NCBI RefSeq assembly: GCF_016860525.1 | Contig: NZ_BNEA01000001.1 | Span: 248,001 to 312,000, forward strand | DNA length: 64,000 nt | Reading direction: 5' to 3' | From: Streptomyces rubradiris | GTDB lineage: Bacteria > Actinomycetota > Actinomycetes > Streptomycetales > Streptomycetaceae | In this document: positions 7,493-14,351 of the stretch, piece after piece | Numbering within the stretch: the first letter of the stretch is position 1 | Layout: every line of letters starts with the position of its first letter | Notes under the pieces: model-generated | The model's database searches: none | What the model saw: only the letters and a program-made list of their open reading frames with translations | What the model was told of the DNA's origin: nothing | Made by a program: the position numbers and the translations under genes

Positions 7493-7759
7493 ATCAACAC
7501 CGACAAAGACACCGAAGCACGGAAGGCCATCGCAGCCTTCACCACCGAGACCATGACCATCCGCTACGCGGTCGGCACCACCGAACACACCGCTGAAGTC
7601 CTCACCGGCGGCATGACGCTGATCGACCACCTCGAACGACTCGACCCCCGCAACAGGAGCGGCGGTGAATTGGCCACCTTCATCCTCGCTGGCGGCAGTG
7701 AGATCGCACTCCGCGACAGCGCCATCATCGCCATCGAACGACACCCCACCGAGCCCTGA
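7493..7759 (+). CDS. Hypothetical phage protein with apparent ATC start (88 aa; 68 aa from ATG 7553)
   Basis: GAAGGAGA at 7478-7485 stands 7 bases before ATC 7493, which is in frame with the rest of the product. The conventional ATG at 7553 has no ribosome site. Residues 1-20 read from ATC are charged and protein-like (NTDKDTEARKAIAAF). Either an AUC codon initiates here, or the native ATG mutated and translation moved to 7553. The body is a small alpha/beta protein with no recognised family. Confidence 0.55.
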   Translation: MNTDKDTEARKAIAAFTTETMTIRYAVGTTEHTAEVLTGGMTLIDHLERLDPRNRSGGELATFILAGGSEIALRDSAIIAIERHPTEP

Positions 7760-7768
7760 CCTGACCAC

Positions 7769-7792
7769 GGCCGCCCCCGCGCGGGGGCGGCC
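7769..7792 (+). terminator. 24-bp perfect GC palindrome
   Basis: 7769-7780 is the exact reverse complement of 7781-7792, with no loop beyond the central bases. It lies 10 bases after the stop at 7759 and 21 bases before the next GTG. It likely acts as a weak terminator or RNA-stabilising hairpin. Confidence 0.65.
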
Positions 7793-7812
7793 CCTCCCAC
7801 CAGGAGCAGCAC

Positions 7813-8064
7813 GTGACCGAGCAGCAGATCCGCGACATCCTCCGCCCCTACCGCGACGGCGGCTCCATCAGCCGCCTCTACGCCACCGGCGAGATCTCCG
7901 AACACACCATCCCTGCACTCGTGGACCTGATGGCCAGCCTCGACCTGGACGACAGGGACACCGAGATCGATCAGATCCACGACGTCATCGACTACGTCAC
8001 CCAGGTCGGATGCCGGCCGCCCGTTACCCGCTGGACGACCGCCGCGACCAGGGAACAGAAGTGA
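7813..8064 (+). CDS. Hypothetical phage protein (83 aa)
   Basis: The start is GTG 7813 after CCAGGAGCAGC. The N-terminal part reads like a small helical domain (QQIRDILRPYRDGGSISRLY), the middle is acidic (LDLDDRDTEIDQIHD) and the tail is basic. No family is recognised. It overlaps the next gene by 4 bases. Confidence 0.65.
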   Translation: MTEQQIRDILRPYRDGGSISRLYATGEISEHTIPALVDLMASLDLDDRDTEIDQIHDVIDYVTQVGCRPPVTRWTTAATREQK

Positions 8065-8348
8065 CCGACCGCCGGACCGCGTCCACGATCACCGATACCG
8101 AACTCGACCAGCTGTACGACGCCCTCAACGCGCTCCGCGAAGTGGCGCGCGGCTACTGCGAGCACTGCGGGCGCGGCGACGCCACACCACCACCCGAGGC
8201 CTACGAGGAGCAGCGGGCACGGGCGGCGCGCGCCGAAGCCGCCCTTACCCGAGTCCGCGCCCTCGCCGGATGGGCCCTCAACGGCTGGTCGGACCTCAGC
8301 CCCCGCAAGATCCTCGACACCATCGACCAGGAGCAGCCCCATGACTGA
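8061..8348 (+). CDS. Small helical protein with CxxC pair (95 aa)
   Basis: GTG 8061 overlaps the upstream stop. An N-terminal helix (DTELDQLYDALNALREVARG) is followed by CEHCGRGD near residue 32 and a charged helix with Ala/Arg. The single CxxC pair could pair with another chain for metal binding. Function is unknown. Confidence 0.65.
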   Translation: MTDRRTASTITDTELDQLYDALNALREVARGYCEHCGRGDATPPPEAYEEQRARAARAEAALTRVRALAGWALNGWSDLSPRKILDTIDQEQPHD

Positions 8349-8541
8349 CCCGCACGGCTGGGCCGTGACCCCGTGGGAGTGCGTCTGCGGGCGCTCCCAC
8401 GCCCCGTGGTGGCGTAGCACTCCGCCACCAACCTGCCCGCACGGCTGGCCCGTCCCGCCCGAGCGGGTGTCTGAACCCGTCTGGTTCCAGAACCTCGTCC
8501 AACTGCTCGTCGTCGCCACCCAGGGAGACGATCGTGCCTGA
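8341..8541 (+). CDS. Cys/Trp-rich small protein (66 aa)
   Basis: ATG 8341 overlaps the upstream gene by 8 bases. The product has CVCGRSH near residue 14 and CPHGWPV near residue 33, with many Trp and Pro residues. The C-terminus is hydrophobic (LVQLLVVATQ). No family is recognised. Confidence 0.6.
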   Translation: MTDPHGWAVTPWECVCGRSHAPWWRSTPPPTCPHGWPVPPERVSEPVWFQNLVQLLVVATQGDDRA

Positions 8542-8650
8542 CCTGCACGGCTGGATCACCCGCCGCATCGACGTCGTTGGTTGCTGGCTCGTGGAACGCG
8601 GCCACCTTCTCGCCGCCGAGCTGCTGTGGCGGGCCTGCCGCATGTGGTGA
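8534..8650 (+). CDS. Very small basic protein (38 aa)
   Basis: GTG 8534 lies 8 bases inside the previous gene, behind AGGGAGACG, a good ribosome site. The product begins VPDLHGWITRR, a phrase echoing the DPHGWAVTP start of the gene before, and ends in a hydrophobic helix (HLLAAELLWRACRMW). It may be a tiny membrane-associated peptide. It is called from its ribosome site and operon spacing only. Confidence 0.5.
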   Translation: MPDLHGWITRRIDVVGCWLVERGHLLAAELLWRACRMW

Positions 8651-8702
8651 ACTCAAGCCGCTGCCGTGCCATCCTGAACTCAGCCGTCCGAAGGGGGAGA
8701 CC

Positions 8703-8873
8703 ATGCCCGTCCAAATCATCAAGCCCCGACCGAACCCGAAGACCGCGCAGCGCGTAACCGAGGTCGGCGCCGCTCTGGGCGCCATGGTCCGCGCCATGGC
8801 CCCGGCTGTGCAGAAGGCGGGCGAAGAGATGGGGCGCAGCTTCGAGCGGCTGCGTACCCAGCGCCCGGCTTGA
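8703..8873 (+). CDS. Small helical protein (56 aa)
   Basis: The start is ATG 8703 after GAAGGGGGAG. A basic N-terminus (MPVQIIKPRPNPKTAQRV) leads into an amphipathic Ala/Met-rich helix. No known family. It is the last plus-strand gene before a convergent terminator. Confidence 0.6.
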   Translation: MPVQIIKPRPNPKTAQRVTEVGAALGAMVRAMAPAVQKAGEEMGRSFERLRTQRPA

Positions 8874-8968
8874 CGGCCGTGGCATCCTGAGCGTGGCAGT
8901 ACGGCACCCAGGGTGGTGTCGACCGATCGGCTGCCAAGCACCGGAGTAGCTACCCGGCGCACAGCCTT

Positions 8969-8999
8969 CCGCCCCGTCTCCACGGTTGAGACGGGGCGG
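8969..8999. terminator. Bidirectional terminator, perfect 12-bp stem
   Basis: Arms 8969-8980 and 8988-8999 are exact reverse complements with a 7-base loop. The hairpin sits between the plus-strand operon ending at 8873 and the minus-strand gene whose stop is at 9007, so it can serve both. Confidence 0.85.
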
Positions 9000-9006
9000 T
9001 CGTGCG

Positions 9007-9294
9007 TCAGTACTCGTAGTACGCCGTCTTCAGCAGGATGTCCTGCCCCGGGAACATCACCTTGAGCCGACGCTCCAACCGCGTCTCCAATTCCCGAGCA
9101 GCATCCGCCGCCGCAGCATCACCGAGGCCCAACAGGTGGGCGACGTAGTGCAGCGCACGCGCTTCCCCGAACGTCAGCAGCGGCATCAACTCGCCGCCCT
9201 CGTCCAGCAGCTTCGACAGTTCCTCGTCTACCGGCTCCATGCCCTGCCAACGGCCGGCCGCCGCCGACGGCACGGGATTCTCGCGCCGTGTCAC
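9007..9294 (-). CDS. Hypothetical helical phage protein (95 aa)
   Basis: The minus-strand frame opens at GTG 9294; an ATG at 9240 (77 aa) behind GCAGGG is an equal candidate. The product is mostly helical and acidic (VDEELSKLLDEGGELMPLL, ARELETRLERRL), ending AYYEY. No domain is recognised. It is the last gene of a minus-strand block that runs back to 10,307. Confidence 0.6.
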   Translation of the reverse strand: MTRRENPVPSAAAGRWQGMEPVDEELSKLLDEGGELMPLLTFGEARALHYVAHLLGLGDAAAADAARELETRLERRLKVMFPGQDILLKTAYYEY

Positions 9295-9315
9295 CCGCCC
9301 GGCAGATAGCCCCGG

Positions 9316-9522
9316 TCAGTGCTCCCACGCGTCCGGTCCGCCGCCCCGCCACTCGATCCAGCCGGCTGTCACCACGTCGGTGTCCTCGATCGTGTCCAGG
9401 CCGGCCCGGCGTAGGAACTCGACCATGTCCTTCAGCCCGAACGCGCGGCCCGAGATCTCTCCGTCGACTCGGATGCGCCGGCCGCCTTCTTCGTCGGGCG
9501 GGTACACGATCACCACAGGCAT
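9316..9522 (-). CDS. Small conserved-type phage protein (68 aa)
   Basis: The start is ATG 9522 on the minus strand, giving MPVVIVYPPDEEGGRRIRV at the N-terminus; the longer frame upstream looks non-coding. The product reads as a small beta-alpha protein ending GWIEWRGGG. I recall very similar short proteins in many Streptomyces genomes and phages, always without function. Its neighbours are all on the minus strand. Confidence 0.7.
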   Translation of the reverse strand: MPVVIVYPPDEEGGRRIRVDGEISGRAFGLKDMVEFLRRAGLDTIEDTDVVTAGWIEWRGGGPDAWEH

Positions 9523-9677
9523 GGTGGACAGCCTGCCGCACGGCACTGACAACGGCCTGCTGGGTACGGCCGGACGGAGCGCCGCTTGACAGGGGTGTGA
9601 TTCTGGGAGTGCTGCCGGGCGGACCAGCTGCTCGCGCACCGGCAGCACTGCTACGGCGCCTGGAACCCGCCCAGCAT

Positions 9678-9715
9678 GACGATAGCCCCGGCCACAGTGG
9701 ACCGGGGCTATCGTC
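9678..9715 (-). terminator. Strong hairpin, perfect 14-bp stem
   Basis: 9678-9691 and 9702-9715 are exact reverse complements around a 10-base loop. It lies 3 bases beyond the minus-strand stop at 9719, so it most likely ends the HTH-regulator transcript. Confidence 0.85.
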
Positions 9716-9718
9716 TGT

Positions 9719-10015
9719 TCAAGATCCGAAGCGTTCCAGATATCGGCACCGCTGACAGGTACCCATCGGACATACGTCCGCCCGGTGCTCCCGTCGCCAG
9801 TTCTCGCAGCCCGGCGCCGTCGGCATCCAGCTCACATCCTTCATCGGCGTCTCATCGCCCATGAGCATCGTGCTGGTCCTCTTGAACGCCTCGTGCGTTT
9901 CATGGTGGAGCCGCATCCCCTCTGGAGACGGATCGCTGTACAGGAACTCGCTTACCTCGTGCAGCAGCTTCCGCAGGCGGGACACCTCGTCACGCCACTT
10001 CGCCAGCTCATCCAT
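9719..10015 (-). CDS. Hypothetical phage protein with Cys-rich C-terminus (98 aa)
   Basis: The start is ATG 10015 on the minus strand, overlapping the upstream gene's end by 8 bases. The N-terminal half is a charged helix (MDELAKWRDEVSRLRKLL). The C-terminal part has four Cys (GCENW, VCPMGTCQRC) that may bind metal. It is translated together with the HTH protein and may act with it. Confidence 0.7.
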   Translation of the reverse strand: MDELAKWRDEVSRLRKLLHEVSEFLYSDPSPEGMRLHHETHEAFKRTSTMLMGDETPMKDVSWMPTAPGCENWRREHRADVCPMGTCQRCRYLERFGS

Positions 10016-10307
10016 CCGACGCCTCCTTCTTCGGTCGCACGGTCCCCGACCCCTTGTAGCCACGGAAGACGTCCTGCACCGTGCTGAGCTTGATCCCGAG
10101 GCGGTCGGCGATCTGCCGATACGAGAGCCCGTTGCCGTCGTTCCACAGCTCGCGGATCAGCTCGCTGCGCTCCTGCGCCCAGACCTTATTTCGGCGGACC
10201 TGCTCAGCCATGATCTTGCTCTGGGCTCTGACCCGCTCTTCCCGGTCCGCGATCTGTTCGACCGCATCGAGGGCGTCTGACACGCGGCGCACCTCCTCGT
10301 CGTCCAT
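10008..10307 (-). CDS. Helix-turn-helix DNA-binding protein (99 aa)
   Basis: The start is ATG 10307 (MDDEEVRRVSDALDAVEQI); a start at 10340 would add 11 residues. Residues ~30-60 are a charged helix. Residues ~60-85 carry an HTH of the sigma-region-4/homeodomain-like type (LSYRQIADRLGIKLSTVQDV) with a basic tail. It is transcribed away from the operator region 10,334-10,389 and from the plus-strand operon at 10,461, so it probably regulates itself and that operon. The target is inferred from position. Confidence 0.75.
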   Translation of the reverse strand: MDDEEVRRVSDALDAVEQIADREERVRAQSKIMAEQVRRNKVWAQERSELIRELWNDGNGLSYRQIADRLGIKLSTVQDVFRGYKGSGTVRPKKEASDG

Positions 10308-10333
10308 CCCTGGCCCTTCATTCGTGGGGCCGC

Positions 10334-10389
10334 TTGCCAAGAGCGTAGGGGACCCCTACAGTCATGGGCAAGCGACCGGGAGTCGCTTA
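10334..10389 (+). promoter_or_regulatory. Sigma-70-type promoter with nested palindromic operator
   Basis: TTGCCA at 10335-10340 and TACAGT at 10358-10363 are separated by exactly 17 bases, a good primary-sigma promoter pointing into the plus-strand operon that starts at 10,461. The spacer and -10 are covered by a perfect 15-bp palindrome, GTAGGGGACCCCTAC (10346-10360). A second perfect 7-bp inverted repeat follows (10371-10377 with 10383-10389). CTTGCC/GGCAAG (10334-10339, 10368-10373) forms an outer pair. The HTH gene ending at 10,307 is divergent, which fits an operator. Confidence 0.75.
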
Positions 10390-10460
10390 ACAGAACGGCC
10401 CCGGCCGGAGTTCGCACCTCCGCCGGGGCCAGCCTTCCCCTGATCAGACCAGGAGAGACC

Positions 10461-10670
10461 GTGCCCGATCGTACCCAGCCCCAACCGGCACAGCCCACCC
10501 CCGGCAACCTGTACGTGGCCGCCGCCCGCGCCTACCACTTCACCCACTGCACCCGCTGCCGGGAGATCAACGCCGCCAGCGAGGCCACGGCCACCGAGAA
10601 CGCCGAGTCCATCGCGCGCCGCGACCGCCGCACCCTCGGCCTGCGCCGCACCACAGCGGTGACCGCATGA
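10461..10670 (+). CDS. Small Cys-containing phage protein (69 aa)
   Basis: The start is GTG 10461 after CCAGGAGAG, about 90 bases downstream of the predicted promoter. The product has HFTHCTRCREI near residue 30 and a basic helical C-terminus. No family is recognised. It is the first gene of the operon leading to the membrane cassette. Confidence 0.6.
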   Translation: MPDRTQPQPAQPTPGNLYVAAARAYHFTHCTRCREINAASEATATENAESIARRDRRTLGLRRTTAVTA

Positions 10671-10909
10671 GCACCCAGCAGCCCAGCAGCATCAACGACG
10701 GCACCCCCACCCGCGACCACGCCGCCGCCCTCCACTGGGCCGCCGTCGCCCTCGGCCTCGCCGAAGCCCGCGCGCAGCAGGGCAACCCCCTCACCGACGA
10801 CGAACGGACCGCGTTCGACCGCTACCAGGCCGCCGCCCACGGCCACGGCTTCAGCAACGAGCAGATCCGCTGCTACCTCGACACGCTGCGCCCGGCGGTG
10901 ACCCGATGA
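10667..10909 (+). CDS. Hypothetical phage protein (80 aa)
   Basis: ATG 10667 overlaps the upstream TGA. The product is helical and Ala-rich (HAAALHWAAVALGLAEARAQ) with a charged C-terminal half (TDDERTAFDRYQAAAHGHG). No motif is recognised. Confidence 0.6.
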   Translation: MSTQQPSSINDGTPTRDHAAALHWAAVALGLAEARAQQGNPLTDDERTAFDRYQAAAHGHGFSNEQIRCYLDTLRPAVTR

Positions 10910-11157
10910 TCCAGCAGCCCGTCTCTACCCCGTGGCAGGTCCCATGGCCCGAGGGCACCATCGCCCGCTACTGGACCGTCGCAGGGGCCACCGTCGACCT
11001 CACCGACAACGGGCGCGCCGGGAGCCGGCGCTACGACACCAAGTGCACCGGCTGCCCCCACGAGGACAGCTTCAAATTCGAGGACTCCGCGCACCGCCAG
11101 GCCCAGGCCCACGCCGAGCGCTGCCGCGCCCTGCCCCGCCCCGAGGTGACCCCGTGA
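10906..11157 (+). CDS. Hypothetical phage protein with CxxC pair (83 aa)
   Basis: ATG 10906 overlaps the upstream stop. The product begins with a Trp/Pro-rich strand region (PWQVPWPEGTIARYWTV), then KCTGCPHEDSF near residue 46 and a His/Cys-containing helix (HRQAQAHAERC). The CxxC..H..C spacing suggests a mononuclear zinc site. Function is unknown. Confidence 0.65.
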   Translation: MIQQPVSTPWQVPWPEGTIARYWTVAGATVDLTDNGRAGSRRYDTKCTGCPHEDSFKFEDSAHRQAQAHAERCRALPRPEVTP

Positions 11158-11282
11158 CCGCCCCCACATGCCAGGGCTGCGGCGGCCAAGGCGGCTTCCC
11201 CGAAACCACACCGAAGCCCGACGGCGGACACGTCACCGTCTGGCGACCCTGCACCACCTGCGGCGGCAGGGGGACCACCTGA
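11154..11282 (+). CDS. Rubredoxin-like/DnaJ-type zinc knuckle microprotein (42 aa)
   Basis: GTG 11154 overlaps the upstream stop. Nearly the whole chain is a four-cysteine unit, CQGCGGQGGF then CTTCGGRG, of the CxxCxGxG type seen in DnaJ zinc fingers. Such orphan knuckles are common in actinophages. Function is unknown. Confidence 0.65.
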   Translation: MTAPTCQGCGGQGGFPETTPKPDGGHVTVWRPCTTCGGRGTT

Positions 11283-11359
11283 TGCGCGCCTTCTACCTCC
11301 TCGCCATGGCCTGGCCGCTGATCCTCGGCGCCATCCTCCTCGGCCGTCACCTCCACTGA
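11282..11359 (+). CDS. Tiny membrane peptide (25 aa)
   Basis: ATG 11282 shares its A with the upstream TGA. Apart from the first two and last four residues the peptide is one hydrophobic helix (FYLLAMAWPLILGAILLG), enough to cross the membrane once. It sits directly before the five-gene membrane cassette and may belong to it. The call rests on overlap and hydrophobicity only. Confidence 0.5.
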   Translation: MRAFYLLAMAWPLILGAILLGRHLH

Positions 11360-11370
11360 CCCACCAGACC

Positions 11371-11414
11371 GCCGGCCCCCGCACCCCAACCCAACCCCGT
11401 CCGCGGGGGCCGGC
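11371..11414 (+). terminator. Perfect 12-bp inverted repeat before membrane cassette
   Basis: Arms 11371-11382 and 11403-11414 are exact reverse complements separated by 20 pyrimidine-rich bases. The hairpin lies between 11,359 and the start at 11,433 and could partly insulate the cassette from upstream transcription. Confidence 0.65.
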
Positions 11415-11432
11415 ACCTCAGAAAGGAACCCG

Positions 11433-12557
11433 ATGAAACGCATCCGTGCCACCGCGGCGCGGCTCGACGTGTTCGCCGTCGTGGAGACGCTCCTCACCCT
11501 GGCCGCGCTCGCCCTCGTGGCCATCACCGTCGGCGGCCAGCTCGGCCCCATGCTCGGCCTGCACGGCAAGCTGGGCATGATCGTTGGCTGGTCCGTCGCC
11601 CTCGTTTACGACGCCCTGTGGATCGGCTCCCTCCGCATGTCGGAAGTTGCGATCCGGCAGCGCTCCCGCATCGGCATGACCGTGATGCTCGGGCTGTCCG
11701 CGCTCGCACTCGGCGTCTCCACCAGCACCCTGTTCATCCTCGGCCACGCCAAGGTGTTCGCCTTCGTCCCCGTCGCCGCCGCCCTCTTCATGGGGCTCAG
11801 GTTGTTCGCCGGGAACGTCCTCGCCGACGGCGCCACCGCCGACAAGATCGCCGCCCAGTCCGCCGCCGACCGCAACGCCCGCGCCCTCGCCGCCGCCGAC
11901 GCCCGGCACCTACGGTCCGAGGCCACCACCGACGTCCTCACCGAGACCGCTGGCCACCTCGCGGAGATGGAGCGGCAGATCGCCCGCGCCGAGACGCTCA
12001 CGAAGGCGGAGAAGCGGATCAGCAAGGTCCGCGCCGAGGCGGAGCAGCGGCTGCGGAAGTCCGACAAGGAGCACGGCGAGCTGGCGGCAGCGTTCGCGGC
12101 ACGGCCCCTGGCACTGGCCGTCACGGCACCCGGCACGCCCGCCCTCCCCACCGGCACGGACCGTGCCGCCGACGACACGGACCCCACCGTGCACCCGGCT
12201 CCTCAGCCCGCCCTCGACACGGATGTCCCTGAGCCCGTGACGGACACCGACACGCAGGTCAACGACCACACCGACCCGGATCCCGGCACGGTCGACACGC
12301 CCCTGGTACCCCCCGTCACGCTCGCCGACCTCGCCGCCGTGACGGGCGTGCCGACCCCCGTGCCGGGTGAGCCGCTCACGGACGAGCAGCTCGATGTCGT
12401 GCTGCGGTTCCTGCGCTACTCCGACGACCCTCCCCGCTCCTACCGGCAGGCCAGCGCCGACTTCCGCGACCTCGGATTCGTCGGCAGCGAGGAGCGCGTC
12501 CGCCGCGCCTGGGCCGCCCTGATGACGAAGGAAGAGACCGCTCCCGCAGGCGAGTAG
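11433..12557 (+). CDS. Four-TM membrane protein with coiled coil and C-terminal winged-helix-like domain (374 aa)
   Basis: The start is ATG 11433 after GAAAGGA. Hydrophobic segments lie at about 14-34, 47-67, 80-102 and 106-126. Residues ~165-220 are a charged coiled coil (ERQIARAETLTKAEKRISKV). An acidic, Pro/Thr-rich linker follows. Residues ~305-365 read like a winged helix (LTDEQLDVVLRFLRYSDD, RSYRQASADFRDLGFVGSEE). The membrane part resembles DUF2637-type proteins found beside transfer genes of Streptomyces plasmids (from memory, weak). It is first of five membrane-protein genes in a row. Confidence 0.75.
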   Translation: MKRIRATAARLDVFAVVETLLTLAALALVAITVGGQLGPMLGLHGKLGMIVGWSVALVYDALWIGSLRMSEVAIRQRSRIGMTVMLGLSALALGVSTSTLFILGHAKVFAFVPVAAALFMGLRLFAGNVLADGATADKIAAQSAADRNARALAAADARHLRSEATTDVLTETAGHLAEMERQIARAETLTKAEKRISKVRAEAEQRLRKSDKEHGELAAAFAARPLALAVTAPGTPALPTGTDRAADDTDPTVHPAPQPALDTDVPEPVTDTDTQVNDHTDPDPGTVDTPLVPPVTLADLAAVTGVPTPVPGEPLTDEQLDVVLRFLRYSDDPPRSYRQASADFRDLGFVGSEERVRRAWAALMTKEETAPAGE

Positions 12558-12718
12558 CCCAGCGTCCGGCACCACCAGTGAGGGCCAGCACCACCCGGGT
12601 CTGGCCCTCGCTGCGACTGCCGGAAGCAGTCCAGGGACGGCGAGTGACCGGCGAGCACCCCGTGCAGACCCGGCGAGCAGACCCCGACCTACCCACTCCG
12701 ACCCGTGAGGACCGCCGC

Positions 12719-13198
12719 ATGACCAGCGAGGGCGCCGACGAGCTACGCGCCCGCCACTACCTCCGTGGTCTAGGCGCCCGCCCCCTCGGCCATCAGGAGC
12801 CCACCGTGGAGCCACGCCTCGTGACCCCCACCCGCATCATCCCCGCCGGCGCGCTGCTGCCCGTTGGGCCACCGGCCCGCCCGCCTTCCCGCCCCGAAGG
12901 GCCACCCTCAATGCTGCTCGCCCTGCTCGCCGCGGCACTGCTGCCCGGCGCTATCACCACCTGGCTGATGCGCCACCGAGGATGGGCCATCGCCCTCCTC
13001 GCCGGCATCGGAGCCACCGCAGCCCTGCCGTTCTTGCTGCTCACCGCCTTGGTCGTGTTCCCGCCGCTCGGGTTCGCGGTCGGTATCGCCGCTGGCCTGG
13101 CCGCGCTGGACGCGTTCGGCGCCGGCCGGATCTGGGCCGCAACTGCCCTGGCCACCGTCTCTGCCGTGGCGCTCGCCTGCGCGGGGTGGTCGCTGTGA
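12719..13198 (+). CDS. Four-TM membrane protein with TPTRIIPAG motif (159 aa)
   Basis: I chose ATG 12719 (MTSEGADELRARHYLRGLG); the open frame upstream looks non-coding. Residues 35-48, VTPTRIIPAGALLP, recur with small changes in the next gene product. A Pro-rich stretch follows, then hydrophobic segments at about 66-83, 90-112, 115-131 and 138-157. It overlaps the next gene by 4 bases. No family is recognised. Confidence 0.7.
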   Translation: MTSEGADELRARHYLRGLGARPLGHQEPTVEPRLVTPTRIIPAGALLPVGPPARPPSRPEGPPSMLLALLAAALLPGAITTWLMRHRGWAIALLAGIGATAALPFLLLTALVVFPPLGFAVGIAAGLAALDAFGAGRIWAATALATVSAVALACAGWSL

Positions 13199-13770
13199 GC
13201 GGTCGTCACCCGATCACCCCAACCCGAGTCATCCCCGCGGGGGAGGCGCTGCCCGCGCCGGGCACGCCCCCGCCACCTCCTCCACCCCCGCCTCCGTTCC
13301 CGCCCGCCCCGGGCCCCGGTCCGGACTGGTGGCGGCACCGCCCGCGACCGGCCGTCGTACCGCCTCAGCCGGTCCCGGTCGACGTCCACGTCCACGTCAC
13401 CATCGACGCCGGACCGCCTGAGCCGCCCCCGGATCCACCCTGGTGGCGCCGGATCCGCTGGGGCTACCACGCGGTGATGGCCCTCGCCGCGTTCCCGCTG
13501 TCCGGGCCGTGGGCCTGGGTCCTCGCCGATGTCCGCGAGCAGGCCTCCCTCACCGGGACCTGGGTGATCGCGGTCACCCCACTGGCCATCGTCGCCTGGT
13601 GGGACAACGCCGCCCGGATCCAGGCCCGGCACGCTGACCCGGACCTGTGGGGGCCCAAGGTCCGCGCCACCGCGGCCCGGCTCGTCCTGTACGCCACCGC
13701 CGAGGCCACCGCCCTGACTCTCCCGATCACCACGCTCGTCTTCTGGACCACCGGAGTGCACACGTCATGA
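13195..13770 (+). CDS. Membrane protein with TPTRVIPAG motif and polyproline arm (191 aa)
   Basis: GTG 13195 overlaps the upstream stop. Residues 7-20, ITPTRVIPAGEALP, match the motif in the preceding product. Residues 24-45 are almost pure proline. A His/Val strand region (VDVHVHVTIDAG) precedes three hydrophobic segments near 92-114, 121-140 and 165-187. A polyproline arm ahead of membrane helices would suit reaching through or along the envelope, or binding a partner domain; that is inference. Confidence 0.7.
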   Translation: MSGRHPITPTRVIPAGEALPAPGTPPPPPPPPPPFPPAPGPGPDWWRHRPRPAVVPPQPVPVDVHVHVTIDAGPPEPPPDPPWWRRIRWGYHAVMALAAFPLSGPWAWVLADVREQASLTGTWVIAVTPLAIVAWWDNAARIQARHADPDLWGPKVRATAARLVLYATAEATALTLPITTLVFWTTGVHTS

Positions 13771-14351
13771 ACCAATTCGCGACCAGCACGGTCACAACCG
13801 CTGGCTTCGCCCTCGCCCTCGGCCTCCTCGGCGCTGAGCTGTGGCAGTGGTGGAAGGGCGGAAGTGGGGGAGGCGGCAAGGGCAAGGCAGGCGCCCCCGC
13901 CGAGGCCGGCGGCCCAGCCCGTGACCCCAAGGCCCTGATCCCCCTGGTCTTCGGCATTGTCTTCGGCATCCTCATGGTCGGGTGCCCCTCCGGAGCCCTC
14001 GGCAAGGCGGGCAGCGTGCTGCGCTGGGGCGGCAACGGGGCTGGCGGCGCCATCATGGGGTTCGTGACCGGCCAGGACGGCGCCGAGTTCGCACAGGCCA
14101 CCGCGCCGCGCCTTGACGAGTACGGTGCCGTCCTTGTCACCGCCCTTGTCATCGCCCTCTGGATCGTCCGGAAGAAGATCCCCAAGCTGCCCAAGGGCAA
14201 GTGGAAGAAGGGCGTCTTCATCGGCCTGATGCTGTGCATCAGCACCGGCACGGCCGCGCTCGTCGCGCAGACCGTCATCGGCGGCACCAACGACCTCGGG
14301 CGCCAGGCCTTCGGCATCATCAAGAATGCGGACCTCGGGGATCTGGCGTGA
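13767..14351 (+). CDS. Four-TM membrane protein with Gly-rich loop (194 aa)
   Basis: ATG 13767 overlaps the upstream stop. Hydrophobic segments lie at about 8-27, 56-73, 119-136 and 149-169. Between the first two is a GGSGGGGKGKAG loop, and a basic patch (RKKIPKLPKGKWKKG, 135-149) precedes the last. The layout recalls small Gly-rich spread proteins of Streptomyces plasmids, but identity is not established. Confidence 0.7.
   Translation: MNQFATSTVTTAGFALALGLLGAELWQWWKGGSGGGGKGKAGAPAEAGGPARDPKALIPLVFGIVFGILMVGCPSGALGKAGSVLRWGGNGAGGAIMGFVTGQDGAEFAQATAPRLDEYGAVLVTALVIALWIVRKKIPKLPKGKWKKGVFIGLMLCISTGTAALVAQTVIGGTNDLGRQAFGIIKNADLGDLA

Noticed and set aside
9587..9615. TTGACA at 9587-9592 as a promoter
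   Set aside because: No acceptable -10 box follows at 16-18 bases, and the downstream plus strand has no gene.
10334..10389. Palindromes here as a CRISPR or toxin-antitoxin locus
   Set aside because: Only single inverted repeats, no regular spacers, and the adjacent small genes lack toxin motifs; an operator explains them better.
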